A stretch of DNA of 64,000 nt from Oceanococcus sp. HetDA_MAG_MS8 (GTDB taxonomy: Bacteria; Pseudomonadota; Gammaproteobacteria; Nevskiales; Oceanococcaceae): assembly GCA_019192445.1 (NCBI GenBank), contig JAHCMK010000005.1, positions 62,001 to 126,000 of the forward strand, given 5' to 3'. The position numbers and the translations under genes are program-made. The notes under the pieces are model-generated. The model saw only the letters and a list, made by a program, of their open reading frames with translations, did no database searches and was not told the origin of the DNA. Positions 1 to 8,216 of the stretch are shown in pieces. How positions within the stretch are numbered: the stretch's first letter is position 1; each line of letters begins with the position of its first letter.

Positions 1-1254
1 CGGCTCGGCCAGCCAATCCGGCTCTAGCAACTGGGCCATACCAGCTTGGTCACGGTCAAAAAAGGCTTTGGCGTAGGTTTGCACCGGATCGCTGGTGTGC
101 TGCATCGGTGGGTACCAGTGATAGCCCGCAAAAATTTCATCCGCGCCTTGGCCGCTTTGCACAACTTTGAGATGTTGGCTGACGGCCTGTGACAATAAAA
201 AGAAGCCTACATTGTCATGGCTTACCATAGGCTCACTCATGGCTCGGATCGTGGGATCCAAGGCCGCCATCATTTCCGTTTCCGGTACCGGAATTTTGTG
301 GTGCGTGGTGCCAAACTCGGCTGCTACGCGGTCGGAGTATTTGAACTCATCGCCTTCGGTATCGCCCCTCGAATCGAAGCCGACTGAGAAGGTGTGTAGG
401 CCAGACTGCCCGGCCTCGGCCAGCAAGGCCACAATGAGGCTGGAGTCCACGCCGCCTGATAGCAATACTCCCACTGGCACATCGGCCACCATGCGTCGAT
501 CCACAGCGCGGCGCATGACGGCATGTAGCTCCTCTTCCCAATCAGCGGCTGAGCGCTGGCCGTCATCGGCTGGGAACTCAGGTTTCCAGTACAGCGTGTC
601 TTGGATGCGCCCATCGGGTTGGATATGACGGATTGTCGCCGGGGGCATTTTCTGCACACCGTTTACGATGGTGTGCGGTGGTGGAACCACAGCATGCCAG
701 CTGAGGTAATGATGGAGGGCCACGGGGTTAATGCTGCTATCCACATCACCACTGGCCAGCAGGGCCGGCAAGGTCGAGGCGAAGCGTAAGCCGCCTTGGA
801 GTGCTTGGACGTAAAGAGGTTTGATGCCCAGGCGATCACGGACCAGCCATGTATGGGCAGAGCTGAGGTGGTGCAGGGCAAAGGCAAACATGCCATTGAG
901 CCGGTGCACGCAGTCTGGGCCCCACTCAATCCAGGCCCGAAGGATGACCTCAGTATCGCCCTGGGAGCGAAAGCTGTGGCCACGCCCTTCCAACTCTTTG
1001 CGCAGCTCCTGATAGTTGTATATGCAGCCGTTAAAGACCATGGCATAGCCTGCGGCCTCATCTACGAAGGGTTGGGCGCTGGCATCGGAGAGGTCAATGA
1101 TCTTGAGTCGGCGGTGACCGAGCAGTAAGGGCCCCTGGGCAAAAAAGCCCTCAGCATCAGGGCCGCGTGGCCTCAGCTGCTGGTTAATGCGTTGATGTAC
1201 TTGCCGGTCAGGCTGTTGGTTATCGAAGCGGATTTCTCCGTGCAGTCCACACAT
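1..1254 (-). CDS. Asparagine synthase-family amidotransferase, NAGGN type (C-terminal part beyond window)
   Basis: The first 418 residues of a glutamine-dependent amidotransferase are present; the C-terminal part runs off the left edge. It begins Met-Cys-Gly, so Cys2 would be the N-terminal nucleophile of a class II glutaminase domain (about residues 2-200). A synthetase domain follows, with the pyrophosphate-loop motif SGGVDS at residues 266-271. The wording of the glutaminase domain (FNGCIYNYQELR, LASGDVDSSINP, SWHAVVPPPHTI) resembles, from memory, the N-acetylglutaminylglutamine amidotransferases, which make the osmolyte NAGGN, more than housekeeping AsnB. It lies 11 bases after the marR gene on the same strand and is probably co-transcribed with it. 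The other NAGGN genes (acetyltransferase/ligase, peptidase) would be expected to the left. An ordinary asparagine synthetase remains possible. Confidence 0.8.
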   Translation of the reverse strand, partial: MCGLHGEIRFDNQQPDRQVHQRINQQLRPRGPDAEGFFAQGPLLLGHRRLKIIDLSDASAQPFVDEAAGYAMVFNGCIYNYQELRKELEGRGHSFRSQGDTEVILRAWIEWGPDCVHRLNGMFAFALHHLSSAHTWLVRDRLGIKPLYVQALQGGLRFASTLPALLASGDVDSSINPVALHHYLSWHAVVPPPHTIVNGVQKMPPATIRHIQPDGRIQDTLYWKPEFPADDGQRSAADWEEELHAVMRRAVDRRMVADVPVGVLLSGGVDSSLIVALLAEAGQSGLHTFSVGFDSRGDTEGDEFKYSDRVAAEFGTTHHKIPVPETEMMAALDPTIRAMSEPMVSHDNVGFFLLSQAVSQHLKVVQSGQGADEIFAGYHWYPPMQHTSDPVQTYAKAFFDRDQAGMAQLLEPDWLAEP

Positions 1255-1265
1255 AGGGGTCTCGT

Positions 1266-1724
1266 TTAATCGTTTGCAGGGGTTTGCTCGGCAATCAGAG
1301 TTGCCAAGTCGAGCACGCCGCTGAGCAGGCGTTGCCGCCGCGCTGGGGGGAGGTTGGCAAAAGTGGTTAGAAAGCTGCTCGGTAGTAAGCCGGCTTCAGA
1401 GCCTAATGCCAAATGGCCGGCAGGGGTGAGGTGTACCACGGTACGGCGCTTGTCATCTGCATCTCGGCGCCGTTCAATCAGGCCTTTGGTCGCCAACCTT
1501 AAGCTGATATCGGTGGTGGTGGCTTGGGATAAGCACACTGCCTGACTCAGGGCCGTGATACTGAGGGGCTCGCTAGCTTGAGCCAGAGTTGCCAGGGTGA
1601 GGGCTTGGGGAGCCGTCAGCCCCGATAGCGCGTTTTGGCGGCGCGAATGCCGGTCCAAAGCATGGTTAATACGGCGCAGGGCAATCGCCAGCGCTCCCAG
1701 ATCTACTTCGATCTCGGCATTCAT
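1266..1724 (-). CDS. MarR-family transcriptional regulator
   Basis: A 152-residue protein with a MarR-like winged helix. The central part (LTAPQALTLATLA, then LSITALSQAVCLSQATTT) fits the helix-turn-helix, and RRRDADDKRRTVVHLTPAG is the characteristic wing with its Asp-x-Arg pattern. I chose the ATG at 1724; an in-frame TTG at 1733 is the alternative. It is upstream of and co-oriented with the amidotransferase gene, so it may control osmolyte synthesis (inference). The region just in front of the start (about 1722-1749) carries a loose inverted repeat, CATCGT ... ACGATG, which could be its own operator. The ligand is unknown. Confidence 0.8.
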   Translation of the reverse strand: MNAEIEVDLGALAIALRRINHALDRHSRRQNALSGLTAPQALTLATLAQASEPLSITALSQAVCLSQATTTDISLRLATKGLIERRRDADDKRRTVVHLTPAGHLALGSEAGLLPSSFLTTFANLPPARRQRLLSGVLDLATLIAEQTPAND

Positions 1725-1837
1725 CGTGTTCAATATATCGTCTACGATGCAACTTCACAACCGAATGCCGGATGCGCTGTTATGCTCTGCGACAAACTCC
1801 GGCGCTTGATGCCGAGCACATTTGGGGAGACCGTGAG

Positions 1838-3604
1838 ATGAAGACACTCTGGATTGGGGGACTGTGTTTGGCCTTGCTGGGCTGTGGCCAAAGCCATGTA
1901 GATTCTCAGCGCGTGGCGGTGGCTAGCGTGGAGGCTTTGGATAAGCACAGCGAAGAATTTCGGGAAGGCGTCGAAGAAATCGCCCCAGGAATCTGGATTG
2001 CCATCGGCTACGGTTTGGCAAACAGTATCTTGGTTGAGGGCGACGATGGCCTCATCGTCATCGACACCATGGAGACCCTGGCCGAAGGGCGGAAAGTGGC
2101 GCGTTTGTTCCGCGAAATTTCCGCTAAGCCCCTGGCGGCCATCATCTATACCCATAACCATACCGATCATGTATTCGGTGCCCAGGCCTTCATTGAAGAG
2201 TTGGCCGACCCAGAGCGTCCGGTCCAAGTTCTGGCGCATCGCGACACCGCAGACTATGTATACCGCGTGGTCAGTGAGTATCGGCCGATTATCACGGCGC
2301 GTTCGTTTCGGATGTTCGGTACCGAGCTAGATCCGCAAGGCTTGGTGAATGACGGTATTGGTCCCTTTTTGTCGATTGACGAAAACTCCGAGTTTGGTTT
2401 CGTAGCTCCTACGCAAACCGTCGACCAGCGGCTGGAACTCAGTATTGCCGGGGTGGACTTGGAGCTGGTGCACGCCCCAGGGGAAACCAATGATCAAATC
2501 TTCGTGTGGCTGCCGCAAACAGGGACTTTGGCAGTTGGCGACAACCTCTACAAGACCTTCCCAAACCTGTACACCATTCGGGGAACACCTTACCGTTCTT
2601 TGAAGCAATGGGCGGCGAGTATCGACAAAATGCGGGCTTTGCCGGTAGAGCACATTGCGCCTAGCCATACACGCCCGCTGCATGGGGCGGAGGACATTCA
2701 GCGGGTGCTGACCAACTATCGCGATGCGATCCGCTTTGTGTACGACCAGACCGTGCGCTACATCAACATGGGACTGACACCCGATGAGATCGTGGCTCGG
2801 CTCAAGCTGCCGCCCCATTTGGCCAGCGAACCTTATTTACAAGAGTTCTACGGTACGGCGCGCTGGTCGGCGCGGTCGGTCTTTGCTGGCAACCTAGGCT
2901 GGTTTGACGGCAACCCTAGTCAGCTGGACCCCTTAACGCCCATGGATGAAGCGCAGCGCATGGCCGACTTGGCTGGAGGTGCCGATGCCTTGCAAGATCA
3001 ATTGGAGGCCGCTTTGGATGCTCAGGATTGGCAATGGGCGCTGCAACTCTCTGACTGGGTGCTGAGGTTGCAGCCAGAGTCCACCAATGCCCGGCAGGCG
3101 CGAGTCGGTGCCCTGCTGGCGCTGGGCGAAGCCGCAACTAACCCGAATGCTCGCCATTACTACTTGATGAGTGCCTTGGAACTGGGTCAGGGCCTGCGCC
3201 TCAAGCCCGTCAATAGTGGCAGCGTAGACATGGTGCGGGCGCTGCCCATGAGCGCCGTCATGGATGCATTGGCGACGAACCTTAAGGCGGAGAAAACCCT
3301 GGATGTGGAGATGCGCGTGGGGCTGGAGTTTAGGGATACCGGCGAAGCCTGGACCCTGTGGCTGCGTCGTGGCGTCTTGGATCCGGTGCCGCGTCTGCTC
3401 AGCGACTTAGACATGCGGGTGCAGACCGAAGCACTGGTCTGGAAGCAAATGTTGGGGCGGCAAATCAACCCCGCAGTAGCTATTGCGAGTCATATGGACT
3501 TTGAGAAGGGGAACGCCATTGGCTTTACACGATTTCTGAGCTGGTTCTTGCCGGAGCGCCAGGCGCCAGAGCCAGCTCCACTGGCGGCCTTGGGGGGGGA
3601 TTGA
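1838..3604 (+). CDS. MBL-fold alkylsulfatase (SdsA-like) lipoprotein
   Basis: Predicted 588-residue precursor of a class III alkylsulfatase, a zinc enzyme that hydrolyses alkyl sulfate esters such as detergents. Residues 1-18 are a lipoprotein signal peptide ending in the lipobox LLGC, so the enzyme is probably anchored in the cell envelope. The metallo-beta-lactamase motif HNHTDH is at residues 106-111. The segment NLGWFDGNPSQL (about residue 352) is typical of the alkylsulfatase dimerisation domain, and the last 130 residues fit an SCP2-like C-terminal domain. The start at 1838 was chosen because it gives a clean signal peptide behind a GGGGAGA ribosome site; an upstream in-frame ATG at 1772 has neither. 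Its 3' end overlaps the convergent oxidoreductase gene by 80 bases. The actual substrate is not known. Confidence 0.88.
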   Translation: MKTLWIGGLCLALLGCGQSHVDSQRVAVASVEALDKHSEEFREGVEEIAPGIWIAIGYGLANSILVEGDDGLIVIDTMETLAEGRKVARLFREISAKPLAAIIYTHNHTDHVFGAQAFIEELADPERPVQVLAHRDTADYVYRVVSEYRPIITARSFRMFGTELDPQGLVNDGIGPFLSIDENSEFGFVAPTQTVDQRLELSIAGVDLELVHAPGETNDQIFVWLPQTGTLAVGDNLYKTFPNLYTIRGTPYRSLKQWAASIDKMRALPVEHIAPSHTRPLHGAEDIQRVLTNYRDAIRFVYDQTVRYINMGLTPDEIVARLKLPPHLASEPYLQEFYGTARWSARSVFAGNLGWFDGNPSQLDPLTPMDEAQRMADLAGGADALQDQLEAALDAQDWQWALQLSDWVLRLQPESTNARQARVGALLALGEAATNPNARHYYLMSALELGQGLRLKPVNSGSVDMVRALPMSAVMDALATNLKAEKTLDVEMRVGLEFRDTGEAWTLWLRRGVLDPVPRLLSDLDMRVQTEALVWKQMLGRQINPAVAIASHMDFEKGNAIGFTRFLSWFLPERQAPEPAPLAALGGD

Positions 3605-4556
3605 GCGCAGCCTGGGCCTGAATACTCGCAAGAATACGATGCGCCACCTCCAGCGCACGTAGGCCTTCGCGCCCGTCTACTGGGGCATGCAACCCCAGAC
3701 CTTGTTCGGCGCGCAATGCGCTGCTTACGAAGCTGCCGAGTTGTTCGGCCAATGCGTTGTGCTCGCCAACTTCAACGGCCTGATGATTGATGCGGTTGCC
3801 CTCTTTGCGAAACACCTCCGCTTGTCGGCTTTGGCAGTCCAGGCGGAGGTAGGCCTGATCTTGAAAGACCCTTAAGGTGCGCATGGTTTTGGTGGACACC
3901 CGACTGGCGGTGAGATTAGCAACGCAGCCGTTGGCGAAACGCAGCCTTGCGTTGGCCAAGTCTTCATGTGAGCTGAGTATGCATACGCCCACTGCGTCCA
4001 CGTGGATGAGTGGGCTGTGCACCAGGCTTAAAATTAAGTCGATGTCGTGAATCATGAGGTCCAGCACCACGCCCACCTCGGTGCCGCGCGGCGGCAGATC
4101 CGGTCGAGGCGGCGGAAAACCGGCTAGGCGGTGGGCTTCGATGAATCGGGGCTGCTCCAGATGCGGTTGCAAGGCTTGTACGACGGGGTTGAAGCGCTCG
4201 ATGTGCCCGACCTGGAGTAGACGGTTGTTTTGCCGGGCCAGGACGACCAACTCCTGGGCATCTTCTAATTGGGTGGTCAGCGGTTTTTCTACGAGGACAT
4301 GGCAGCCGGCCTGGAGCAATGCGCGCGCTGTCGCAAAGTGATGATGAGCGGGAACGGCCACGCTCACGGCCTGGGCATCTGCGGCCAGCTCCGCCAAATT
4401 GGTATAGGCGCGAACGCCGAGCTTGCTGGCAATGTCTGCACATCGCTGGGGGCAAGTGTCGAAAACACCGCTTAAGCTGGCGTTGGCGCATTCCTGATAC
4501 AGACGGGCATGGTGCCAGCCCAATGCGCCGACTCCGACGACTGCGGTTTTGAGCAT
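3525..4556 (-). CDS. gnnA: Gfo/Idh/MocA oxidoreductase, GnnA-like
   Basis: A 343-residue NAD(P)-dependent oxidoreductase. The Rossmann motif GVGALGWHHARLY is at residues 8-20, the family EKP motif at 90-92, and DLMIHDID with the expected catalytic region at 166-173. It follows the aminotransferase gene by only 2 bases, and its GGAGG ribosome site lies inside the end of that gene. In Acidithiobacillus and Leptospira a pair of this kind (GnnA/GnnB) converts UDP-GlcNAc to UDP-GlcNAc3N for lipid A with amide-linked acyl chains; assignment here rests on family pairing and wording, so WbpB/WbpE-type O-antigen enzymes are an alternative. The C-terminal 25 residues are proline-rich and overlap the convergent alkylsulfatase gene by 80 bases. 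Confidence 0.68.
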   Translation of the reverse strand: MLKTAVVGVGALGWHHARLYQECANASLSGVFDTCPQRCADIASKLGVRAYTNLAELAADAQAVSVAVPAHHHFATARALLQAGCHVLVEKPLTTQLEDAQELVVLARQNNRLLQVGHIERFNPVVQALQPHLEQPRFIEAHRLAGFPPPRPDLPPRGTEVGVVLDLMIHDIDLILSLVHSPLIHVDAVGVCILSSHEDLANARLRFANGCVANLTASRVSTKTMRTLRVFQDQAYLRLDCQSRQAEVFRKEGNRINHQAVEVGEHNALAEQLGSFVSSALRAEQGLGLHAPVDGREGLRALEVAHRILASIQAQAALNPPPRPPVELALAPGAPARTSSEIV

Positions 4557-4558
4557 GC

Positions 4559-5650
4559 TTAAGCCTCCTTAAGGGCGGCGACCACCATGTCGCCATCGAT
4601 GCCGAGTAGGGGCAGGGCCAGTACCTCACGGGCGGCGAGTTCGGTCTGGGGGAAGTCTCCTGTGTGGTATCCCCAATGCTGGAAGCAGGGTTGTTCATGC
4701 AGGCCGCTGGGGTAATACACGGCGCTGGCGATACCGCGCCGACTCAGCAGGGTGCGTAACTCCTCACGGCGCGCTTCGGGGACCCGAACCACGTATTGGT
4801 TGTAGCTATGCCAATTCCCTGCGGCCGTGCTTGGCGTGCGAATCCAGGGGTGCTTACTCAAGGCTTGGTCATAGCGATGGGCTTGGGCCCGCCGTTGCTC
4901 CAGCCACCCGTCCAGGTAGGGCAGCTTCACCCTCAACGCCGCGGCTTGTAGGGCATCCAGGCGAAAGTTTCCCCCCAGCAGGTCATGGCTATAAGGCCGC
5001 GCTGAGCCATGATTACGAATATGCCGCAGCCGCTGTGCAAGTTCTGGGTCTGAACACATCACCGCACCACCATCGCCCAAGCCACCGAGGTTCTTGGCCG
5101 GGAAAAAGGAGGTGGTGGCGGCTAGGCCAATCTGTCCGCTGCGCTGCCCATGATGCTTGGCGCCCAGGGCCTGGGCTGCGTCATCCACCAGCCAGATGCC
5201 GGCGGCTTGAGCCAGATCTTCCAAGCGGCTGAGGTTGGCACACTGCCCGAATAAGGAGGCACATAAGATGCCGACGGTGTTGGAACTGATGGCGCAGGCG
5301 ACGGCCTCAGCATCGATGTTGTACGTGATTGGGTCGATGTCGACGTAGACGGCCTTCAAGCCGAGTCGTGCTAGGCAACCGCTAGTAGCCACGAAACTAA
5401 AGGGGGTGGTGATCACCTCTGCTCCGGGCGCAAGATCCAGGCTCATGAGCAGGGCTAGCAACGCATCTGTACCAGAGCTCATAGCAATAGCGTGGGGCAC
5501 GCCGCAGTAACGGGCGAGTTCGGCCTCAAAGGCCTCCACTTCGGTGCCGCCAATGAACTGCCCGGAGTCGACGACACGCTGCATGGCTTGCAGCAGGGCT
5601 GGCCGCAATGGCTGGTGTAAGGCTTGCAAGTCCAACAGCGGTACCTGCAT
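4559..5650 (-). CDS. gnnB: DegT/DnrJ/EryC1 sugar-nucleotide aminotransferase, GnnB-like
   Basis: A 363-residue PLP-dependent aminotransferase that would put an amino group on a 3-keto nucleotide sugar. SSGTDAL (58-64) binds the cofactor phosphate, VDDAAQALGA (155-164) contains the Asp that pairs with the pyridine nitrogen, and SFFPAKNLGGLGDGG contains the PLP lysine, Lys186. The start at 5650 has an excellent ribosome site (GGGAGGGACAAAA); an upstream in-frame start at 5695 would add 15 unsupported residues. It is the first gene of a two-gene unit with the GnnA-like oxidoreductase. The family is certain; the exact sugar is inferred from that pairing. Confidence 0.78.
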   Translation of the reverse strand: MQVPLLDLQALHQPLRPALLQAMQRVVDSGQFIGGTEVEAFEAELARYCGVPHAIAMSSGTDALLALLMSLDLAPGAEVITTPFSFVATSGCLARLGLKAVYVDIDPITYNIDAEAVACAISSNTVGILCASLFGQCANLSRLEDLAQAAGIWLVDDAAQALGAKHHGQRSGQIGLAATTSFFPAKNLGGLGDGGAVMCSDPELAQRLRHIRNHGSARPYSHDLLGGNFRLDALQAAALRVKLPYLDGWLEQRRAQAHRYDQALSKHPWIRTPSTAAGNWHSYNQYVVRVPEARREELRTLLSRRGIASAVYYPSGLHEQPCFQHWGYHTGDFPQTELAAREVLALPLLGIDGDMVVAALKEA

Positions 5651-5801
5651 TTTTGTCCCTCCCATCACACAGGTATGGTCCGTATAAAGACCCACCTTGT
5701 GTAACAGGGGTTCCGGCGCGCTAGGCTAAGCTGCGATGAAAAAACCAGCAGCGAGCGTCAGTTCCACATTGAGTGACGGTGTCGCCGCCCTGAGCTGTGG
5801 T

Positions 5802-6893
5802 TTATGCGGCGGCCTGGGCGTGACGGACTTGGCGTAGCGCCGTCCCGCTGAGTAATTTGCCATGCCGTGCATGGCTTACCGTGAAGCTGGGCTTGGCGCC
5901 AGGAAAGAGCCAAAAAGGCATCATCTCTGACGAGGGAAACATATTGGGGTAGCGCGGGTCGCGGCTGCTGGGGCCGGCAATGGTTTTTTCCGCCACCATG
6001 GAAATGTATTGATCCACGGAGTTCTCTAAGGTGTTGCCGTTGATAATGACTTCGGTATTCAGCGCCTTTGCGTAGTCAGCGACGCCAGCGGCAGCGCTCA
6101 AACTTGGAGCATAAGCATCCACCGAGATGCCGTTTTCACTGATCACCCATAGCCCCTCGTCGGTATGCACCACGATGGAATGATTGCCTTCGGTATGGCC
6201 AGGAGTGTGGATTAAGGCGACCCCATCTCCGAGCATCACCGAGCCTTCAAAACGCAGCAGACGATCCTCGGCAATGCCTTTGGTGCCCTGGGGGCAGTAC
6301 CAATCCGCCTGATAAGGGTTGAGGTCAGCGGCGCTGGCCCATTCCTGTGCGTGGACGAGTAGCTTGGCCTGGGGGAAGAAGGCTTCATCATCAGCACTGC
6401 CCAACCAGCGTCGCAGATCCTGCGTATGCAAATGGTCGTAGGTAAGGTAGTCCACGTCTTCAGGAGCCAAGCCCAGTCGGTCTAAAACCTGCGGGACTGT
6501 TGCCTGGCGCTGAACGATGCGGTCGATAATGAACTGAGGTGTGCTCGCCTGGACGCGTTTAAAGAAGGGTGTTTCACCATTGCGCTCATGGTCGGATGGC
6601 GACACCAGCAAGGTTTTTACGCCCTCTGAGCTGTCGAACTGCACCACAAAAAGTCGATTCTGCAGATGCACATACTCCACCCAGCGTTCGCGGGAAAAGG
6701 CGTTGCGGAGGCCATACCGGCTGGGGTAGGGCACCCGGATTAGGTCAAAGGACTCAAAGTAGCGAACCTTGGGGCCAGCTAACATTTGCTCGCGAAAATC
6801 CTGTGCACAAGCGCGCGTATCTTCCACACGAGTTTGCTGCCCAGCGGCTGTGCGGCTGTGGTCAAAACTACGCAGTGGTTGCATCAGAGCCAT
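5802..6893 (-). CDS. MBL-fold metallohydrolase with an atypical metal motif
   Basis: A 363-residue protein of the metallo-beta-lactamase fold. The usual HxHxDH is replaced by HLHTQD at residues 154-159, while HTPGHTEGNH (229-238) supplies the downstream metal ligand region. The open frame continues upstream to 7244, but that extension runs antisense-free through pyrC in another frame and is not plausible. The ATG at 6893 has a GAGGA ribosome site and gives a normal N-terminus. It lies 91 bases behind pyrC on the same strand. The substrate is unknown. I do not see a signal peptide, so it is probably cytoplasmic. Confidence 0.75.
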   Translation of the reverse strand: MALMQPLRSFDHSRTAAGQQTRVEDTRACAQDFREQMLAGPKVRYFESFDLIRVPYPSRYGLRNAFSRERWVEYVHLQNRLFVVQFDSSEGVKTLLVSPSDHERNGETPFFKRVQASTPQFIIDRIVQRQATVPQVLDRLGLAPEDVDYLTYDHLHTQDLRRWLGSADDEAFFPQAKLLVHAQEWASAADLNPYQADWYCPQGTKGIAEDRLLRFEGSVMLGDGVALIHTPGHTEGNHSIVVHTDEGLWVISENGISVDAYAPSLSAAAGVADYAKALNTEVIINGNTLENSVDQYISMVAEKTIAGPSSRDPRYPNMFPSSEMMPFWLFPGAKPSFTVSHARHGKLLSGTALRQVRHAQAAA

Positions 6894-6984
6894 GGTGTGT
6901 CCTCGGTTGACCGGCACGAAGGGCGGGTACTGATCCGGTATCGCGGCTCGACCTGCGAACCAGTATCGACATGAGCTTAGGGCC

Positions 6985-8025
6985 TTATGCGACCAGCTTC
7001 CAGTGCAAGGTGTCGCCAGCACAGAAGGGGCGGATGCTGTCGCCGTCGCTGAGCTGGATGTGCATTGGAGGCGACCACTCCTGCGCGCGCAAGGTGATCT
7101 TGCTGCTATTTTCCGGGAGCCGATAAAACGCCGGCCCATGCAAGCTAGCGAAGCCCTCAAGCTTGTCCAAGGCCTGTTCTTCGGCAAAGACCTGGGTATA
7201 GGTCTCGATAGCGACCGGGGCGGAAAAGATACCGGCGCAGCCACAGTCGGACTCTTTGTCGCTCACCTTATGCGGCGCGGTATCGGTGCCGAGGAAAAAG
7301 GCAGCATCGCCGCTGGTAGCAGCCTCGCGCAGGGCTTGGCGATGCTCTTCGCGTTTGGCGATGGGCAAACAATAGAGATGTGGTCGAATTCCGCCACGGA
7401 ACAGATCGGTGCGGTTGATCATTAAGTGATGCGCAGTGATGGTTGCGGCCACTTTGGGACCAGCGGCGCGCACAAACTCCACTGCTTGACGGGTGGTGAT
7501 GTGCTCAAGCACGACGCGTAAATCCGGGTGGCGCTCAATGAGTGGCTTGAGGATGGTGTCGATGAACACAGCCTCTCGGTCAAAAACATCCACGTTATGG
7601 TCGGTGACCTCGCCGTGAATGAGCAGCGGCATGTCAATTTCTTCCATGCGCTCGAGCACGGCCTCGATGTTGCGCACATCGGTGACTCCGGAGCTGGAAT
7701 TGGTGGTGGCATTGGCCGGATACATTTTGGCGGCCGTCCAGGCTCCGGACTCGAACCCTCGCGTGATCTCTGCGGGATCAATGTCGTCGGTGAGGTAGGC
7801 CGTCATCAATGGCTGAAAATCAAGTGCTGGGTCTAGGGCTTCGCGAATGCGATTGCGGTAGGCCACGGCAGCTTCCACCGTTGTCACAGGGGGCTTCAGG
7901 TTGGGCATGATGATGGCCCGGTGAAACTGTTTTGCGGTGTAATTCACCACATCCTTGAGCATCTGCCCATCGCGTAGGTGCACATGCCAGTCGTCCGGAC
8001 GGGTAATGGTGATGTCTTGGGTCAA
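6985..8025 (-). CDS. pyrC: Dihydroorotase
   Basis: A 346-residue homologue of the E. coli-type (class II) dihydroorotase, which cyclises N-carbamoyl-L-aspartate to dihydroorotate in pyrimidine synthesis. RPDDWHVHLRDG near the N-terminus carries the two zinc histidines (His14, His16), and AAKMYPANATTNSSSG contains the lysine expected to be carboxylated as metal bridge. The TTG at 8025 is preferred: it follows AAGGA by 9 bases and matches the length of the E. coli enzyme (348). An in-frame GTG at 8085 would add 20 residues. The divergent radical SAM gene starts 191 bases away. Confidence 0.95.
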   Translation of the reverse strand: MTQDITITRPDDWHVHLRDGQMLKDVVNYTAKQFHRAIIMPNLKPPVTTVEAAVAYRNRIREALDPALDFQPLMTAYLTDDIDPAEITRGFESGAWTAAKMYPANATTNSSSGVTDVRNIEAVLERMEEIDMPLLIHGEVTDHNVDVFDREAVFIDTILKPLIERHPDLRVVLEHITTRQAVEFVRAAGPKVAATITAHHLMINRTDLFRGGIRPHLYCLPIAKREEHRQALREAATSGDAAFFLGTDTAPHKVSDKESDCGCAGIFSAPVAIETYTQVFAEEQALDKLEGFASLHGPAFYRLPENSSKITLRAQEWSPPMHIQLSDGDSIRPFCAGDTLHWKLVA

Positions 8026-8216
8026 GGTGGCCAATCCTTTGCTGATCAATACTGAGGCCCATCCAGCACAGACGGGCCCAAACACTTAGTATGCCGGGGC
8101 CTGTCAATGTTCCGTGGCCCCAACCGCCTGCAGAGAGCCGCCAAGGCTGCAGCTGCTGTGCAAAGGCATTGATTCGACAAGGCGGATGGGGCTGTGAATT
8201 CAAGCAAAGAGAATCT

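Noticed and set aside
3964-4698. 244-codon open frame on the minus strand overlapping the gnnA/gnnB junction
   Set aside because: It lies in another frame of the same strand across two clear genes and reads as arginine/proline-rich noise.
6894-7244. N-terminal extension of the MBL hydrolase frame
   Set aside because: It overlaps the end of pyrC in another frame and reads as serine/arginine-rich noise; the ATG at 6893 has a ribosome site.
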